A stretch of 7,879 nt of DNA, taken from positions 1 through 7,879 of the forward strand of contig DATKFJ010000496.1 in assembly GCA_035511435.1 (NCBI GenBank), given 5' to 3'. The notes beneath the pieces are model-generated. The model saw only the letters and a program-made list of their open reading frames with translations. It did not search any database and was not told the origin of the DNA. Source of the stretch: JAMXLO01 sp035511435 (GTDB taxonomy: Bacteria > Pseudomonadota > Alphaproteobacteria > Acetobacterales > Acetobacteraceae). The translations under genes and the position numbers were made by a program. Positions 5,925-7,879 of this stretch are shown piece after piece. The first letter of the stretch is position 1, and each line of letters opens with the position of its first letter.

Positions 5925-6845
5925 CTACACCACCAGGCGGATCTTCGCGCTGTTGGCGGGTTCGCGCGGCAGGCCGGGGGTTTCGGTGAACGAGCCCCAC
6001 ATGTCGCCGTTGTAGCCTTCCAGCGAGAACTGGCGCGGCCGGTAGGTGGCTTCCTGTTCCGGCATGATGTGCTTCACGCCGACGGAGTATTCGTAGACCA
6101 TGCCGTCGGGGCCTTCGAAATACACCATCATCGCGGTGGAGATCGGATGGCGGCCGGGGCCGTAGATGATCTTCACGCCGCGCTGCTTCAGCCAGTAGTA
6201 CGACTGCATCACGTCGTCGATGTCTTCCACCTGATGGTTGATGTGCTGGATGCCTGGGCGCGACGACGGCATCAGCACGATGGAATGATGCACGGTGCCG
6301 ATGCGCAGGAAGGTCGCCTCACCGAGCCAGTCGGAGACGCGGGCGTTGACCAGGCGCGTCCAGAATTCGGTGTCGCGTTTGGTGTCGGTGCTGAACAGGG
6401 CGACGTGGGAGAAATTGGTGATGCCGACTTGGCGGCCGGGGAAGTACTTGCCGCCGCTGTTGTAGGGGCGCGCGAGGATTTCCAGCTTGTTGCCGGATGG
6501 ATCGGAGGAGGCGATGAAGCCGCGGGTGCGGCGGCTGTCGCATTCGGCGCGGGTGCCGAGGTGGACGGGGCGGCCAGCTTGTTCGAGTGCGGCGGCGACG
6601 GTGTCGAGGTCGTCGGGGTCGATCAGTTCGAGGCCGATGGTCTGGTCGGCCGGGTCGCCCTCGATATACACAAGTGTATGGTCACGGGTATCGCCGCGCG
6701 TGTCGGCCTTGTCGCTGCGGAAGTAGGCGGCGTTGGCCTCGCGGGCGACGAGTTGCAGGCCGACGATGTCGGTGGCGAAGCGGATCGAGGAGTCCAGGTC
6801 CTGCGTGCCGAGGCGGGCGTAACGGATGTCGTGCAGGTTGATCAT
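5925..6845 (-). CDS. VOC family / type I extradiol dioxygenase
   Basis: The protein has 306 aa. The start is ATG 6845-6843 with AAAGGAG 7 nt upstream; the in-frame ATG at 6968 is rejected because its extension is Pro/Thr-rich and lacks such a site. Two vicinal-oxygen-chelate domains are visible. Residues 1-128 form the non-catalytic one (IRYARLGTQDLDSSIRFA, ending SDPSGNKLEI). Residues 140-256 form the catalytic one. The metal triad fits BphC-like enzymes: His147 (FSHVALFSTD), His201 (GIQHINHQVEDID) and Glu252 (GMVYEYS). The second-shell residues fit as well: His186/187 (VHHSIVLM), His233 (GRHPIST) and Tyr251. Such Fe(II) enzymes open catecholic rings next to the hydroxyls using O2. The substrate is unknown, and no other ring-degradation gene is in the window, so a non-catabolic role cannot be excluded. 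The gene stands alone. Confidence 0.88.
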   Translation of the reverse strand: MINLHDIRYARLGTQDLDSSIRFATDIVGLQLVAREANAAYFRSDKADTRGDTRDHTLVYIEGDPADQTIGLELIDPDDLDTVAAALEQAGRPVHLGTRAECDSRRTRGFIASSDPSGNKLEILARPYNSGGKYFPGRQVGITNFSHVALFSTDTKRDTEFWTRLVNARVSDWLGEATFLRIGTVHHSIVLMPSSRPGIQHINHQVEDIDDVMQSYYWLKQRGVKIIYGPGRHPISTAMMVYFEGPDGMVYEYSVGVKHIMPEQEATYRPRQFSLEGYNGDMWGSFTETPGLPREPANSAKIRLVV

Positions 6846-6860
6846 GGTGGGGCTCCTTTG

Positions 6861-6937
6861 GGTGGGGGCCGGTGGGGTCGGTGTTCGGGGGAGGGTAGTG
6901 CGGGAGGGGATGGGGGACAACGGTGGGGGGAAGGGGG
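6861..6937 (+). other. G-rich tract with potential G-quadruplexes
   Basis: The plus strand holds nine runs of three or more G in about 75 bases, just upstream of the dioxygenase start. Runs at 6887-6891, 6893-6895, 6902-6904, 6906-6909 and 6912-6916 satisfy the usual G3+N1-7 rule. In the dioxygenase transcript this leader is C-rich, so any quadruplex would form on the DNA template strand. The promoter must lie in or beyond this tract (6846-7131); I see no clear -35/-10 there. The part at 6968-7131 holds only a 6-bp hairpin (GAGCTT 6981-6986 with AAGCTC 6994-6999). Confidence 0.5.
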
Positions 6938-7131
6938 CGACGCGATCGATTGCCGCAACCCCGTTCATAGTGCTTGGGGAGAGCTTGAGCGGTAAGCTCG
7001 GTTAGAGACCCTGCCAAGCGCGGCCAACCGTATTTGGGTCTATCGGATGTTGTGCGTAGGCGTTAGGTGTCTCGCGTCGTTCAATAAGTGATGTTCAGCG
7101 TAATCAAGTCCGCCGAGTTTAGCGGTGCTGC

Positions 7132-7551
7132 TTATGCCGCTTCCCACGGATTGATGAGGGTGAGGCCGCAGTCCTCGAAGCCGCCAAGGTCGCGCGTGAC
7201 CATGCTCGCGCCGTTTGCACGCGCGATGGCGGCGATCATAAGGTCCATCGGCATCGCCGGTCGCCCGGCCTTGCGGCGGATGGCGAAGAGATCGGCATAG
7301 GCGCTGGCCGCGTCCGTATCGAACGGCAGGATGCGTCCCGCGAACTCGTCGAACATTTCGCGCGCCGTCGTTTCAAGGGTGTGACGGCGGCGGCTGTTGG
7401 TCATGATCGCCAGACCAGCAAAGATCTCCGCGTGCGATATGGCGGTCGTGTACAAGCGGTACTCGTCTTGCCCGGCCATCCATGCCGCGACTTCCGGCGT
7501 CCGGTCGAGACGCATCATCGCGGACAGGATGTTGGTGTCGAGGACGAACAT
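7132..7551 (-). CDS. vapC: VapC-type PIN-domain ribonuclease toxin
   Basis: The protein has 139 aa, a typical VapC/FitB length, and ends in TAA. The PIN-domain acidic residues are all in place: Asp5 (FVLDTN), Glu42 (SHAEIFAG), Asp103 (PMDLMIAAIARANG) and Asp121 (VTRDLGGF). These hold Mg2+ for RNA cleavage; VapC toxins generally cut tRNA or rRNA and stop translation. The sequence resembles the FitB branch (MPMDLMIAA, late FEDCGLTLINPW). Its ATG shares one base with the stop of the antitoxin gene (TGATG), so translation is coupled and toxin output should stay below antitoxin output. No frameshift or missing residue is seen, so the toxin is probably functional. Its target RNA cannot be told from sequence. 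Confidence 0.93.
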   Translation of the reverse strand: MFVLDTNILSAMMRLDRTPEVAAWMAGQDEYRLYTTAISHAEIFAGLAIMTNSRRRHTLETTAREMFDEFAGRILPFDTDAASAYADLFAIRRKAGRPAMPMDLMIAAIARANGASMVTRDLGGFEDCGLTLINPWEAA

Positions 7552-7799
7552 CAGTCGAACCGGGGCGGTTCGCGACCAGGCTCGCGCGGAGGAATTACAA
7601 GGTCGACGCCACCAACCGCGGCGAAGCGGTCGTGGATACGGTCGTAGAGGCTGCGTCCCGGTTTCTTCGTGGTTCCCGTGAGCGCGGTTTGCAGGATGCG
7701 ACGGGCTTCGGCCTCCATCGAATGGCCATGCTCGGCCGCGCGCACGCGCAGCCGCTCCTTGAGCGCCGGATCGAGGTTACGGACGGTGATGCTGCTCAT
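7551..7799 (-). CDS. vapB: VapB/FitA-type ribbon-helix-helix antitoxin
   Basis: The protein has 82 aa. The N-terminal ITVRNLDPALKERLRVRAAE (4-23), followed by GHSMEAEARRIL (25-36), is the FitA-like ribbon-helix-helix DNA-binding domain: a short strand, then two helices. The C-terminal part (about 45-82, with SLYDRIHDRFAAVGG and a Pro/Arg-rich end) should wrap the toxin and block its active site. The gene precedes and overlaps vapC by one base, the standard order for this type II pair. The ATG 7799-7797 has no good Shine-Dalgarno sequence (CCGATCCCC just upstream), so initiation may be weak or rest on a short leader. The upstream inverted repeat is the probable autoregulation site. Confidence 0.93.
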   Translation of the reverse strand: MSSITVRNLDPALKERLRVRAAEHGHSMEAEARRILQTALTGTTKKPGRSLYDRIHDRFAAVGGVDLVIPPREPGREPPRFD

Positions 7800-7830
7800 G
7801 GGGATCGGTGTTTGGCTATTGGGACGATTG

Positions 7831-7853
7831 CATCGTAATCAATGATTGCGATG
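7831..7853. promoter_or_regulatory. vapBC operator, 11+1+11 bp inverted repeat
   Basis: The arms CATCGTAATCA (7831-7841) and TGATTGCGATG (7843-7853) pair at 10 of 11 positions around a single central base. The dyad fills the space between the -35 and -10 boxes and covers the -10 box, so a bound VapB/VapBC complex would block RNA polymerase. A related sequence, GATTGCATCG (7826-7835), repeats GATTGCGATG (7844-7853) 18 bp away and could be a further half-site. Confidence 0.7.
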
Positions 7854-7860
7854 ATGTCAA
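7832..7860 (-). promoter_or_regulatory. vapBC promoter (sigma-70-like)
   Basis: On the minus strand TTGACA (7860-7855) is followed, after exactly 17 bp, by TACGAT (7837-7832). The -35 box matches the consensus fully and the -10 box matches at 4 of 6 positions, including T1, A2 and T6. The expected transcript would start near 7825, leaving a leader of about 25 nt before vapB. Confidence 0.7.
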
Positions 7861-7879
7861 GTCGTATCGTCTCCCATAT

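Noticed and set aside
6069..6995. 308-codon plus-strand ORF
   Set aside because: Gly/Val/Ala-rich mirror of the dioxygenase gene on the other strand; a GC-bias shadow.
6968..7131. tRNA or small RNA gene upstream of the dioxygenase
   Set aside because: Only a 6-bp hairpin at 6981-6999; no cloverleaf or conserved T-loop sequence could be found.

Overview
The window is GC-rich, with strongly GC-biased third codon positions. A GAAC-N7-GAAC element, the alphaproteobacterial form of the LexA box, and the gene styles point to an alphaproteobacterium. Acetobacteraceae or other Rhodospirillales is my best guess, but this is inference and not a database match. I see no transposase, integrase, rRNA, tRNA or CRISPR array.

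Layout. (1) At 1-1610 (+) lies the 3' part of a large FAD/NAD(P)-dependent oxidoreductase whose C-terminus is PyrK-like: a ferredoxin-reductase fold ending in a four-Cys [2Fe-2S] site. It converges, across a perfect 13-bp hairpin, on a secreted CHRD-domain protein (1656-2195, -). (2) A divergent intergenic region separates CHRD from a RimJ/RimL-type GNAT acetyltransferase (2384-3058, +). (3) An unrecognised 219-aa protein (3221-3880, -) has an SOS-box-like element and a 14-bp palindrome upstream. (4) At 4033-4649 there is no convincing gene. The stretch holds hairpins, a five-unit 18-19-bp tandem repeat, a doubtful 73-codon ORF with a hydrophobic tail and a protein-like remnant. (5) A Tat-signal aldo/keto reductase (4650-5642, -) is broken by one in-frame TAA next to its catalytic Tyr site. 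Just upstream, on the opposite strand, is the 3' stub of an alpha/beta hydrolase, probably of the dienelactone hydrolase type. (6) A complete two-domain type I extradiol dioxygenase/VOC protein (5925-6845, -) has a very G-rich leader region. (7) A VapBC-type toxin-antitoxin pair (7132-7799, -) has a good sigma-70-like promoter overlapped by an 11+1+11 inverted repeat, the likely autoregulatory operator.

The genes do not form one pathway. Most are single units with their own upstream regions, and only vapB-vapC is a clear operon. The stretch from about 3.9 to 5.9 kb looks like an accessory or decaying segment: a broken gene, a gene stub, repeats and a gene-poor gap. The items most worth following are the putative SOS-controlled unknown gene, the nonsense-interrupted reductase and the minisatellite. 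I did not find a convincing new multi-gene system here.
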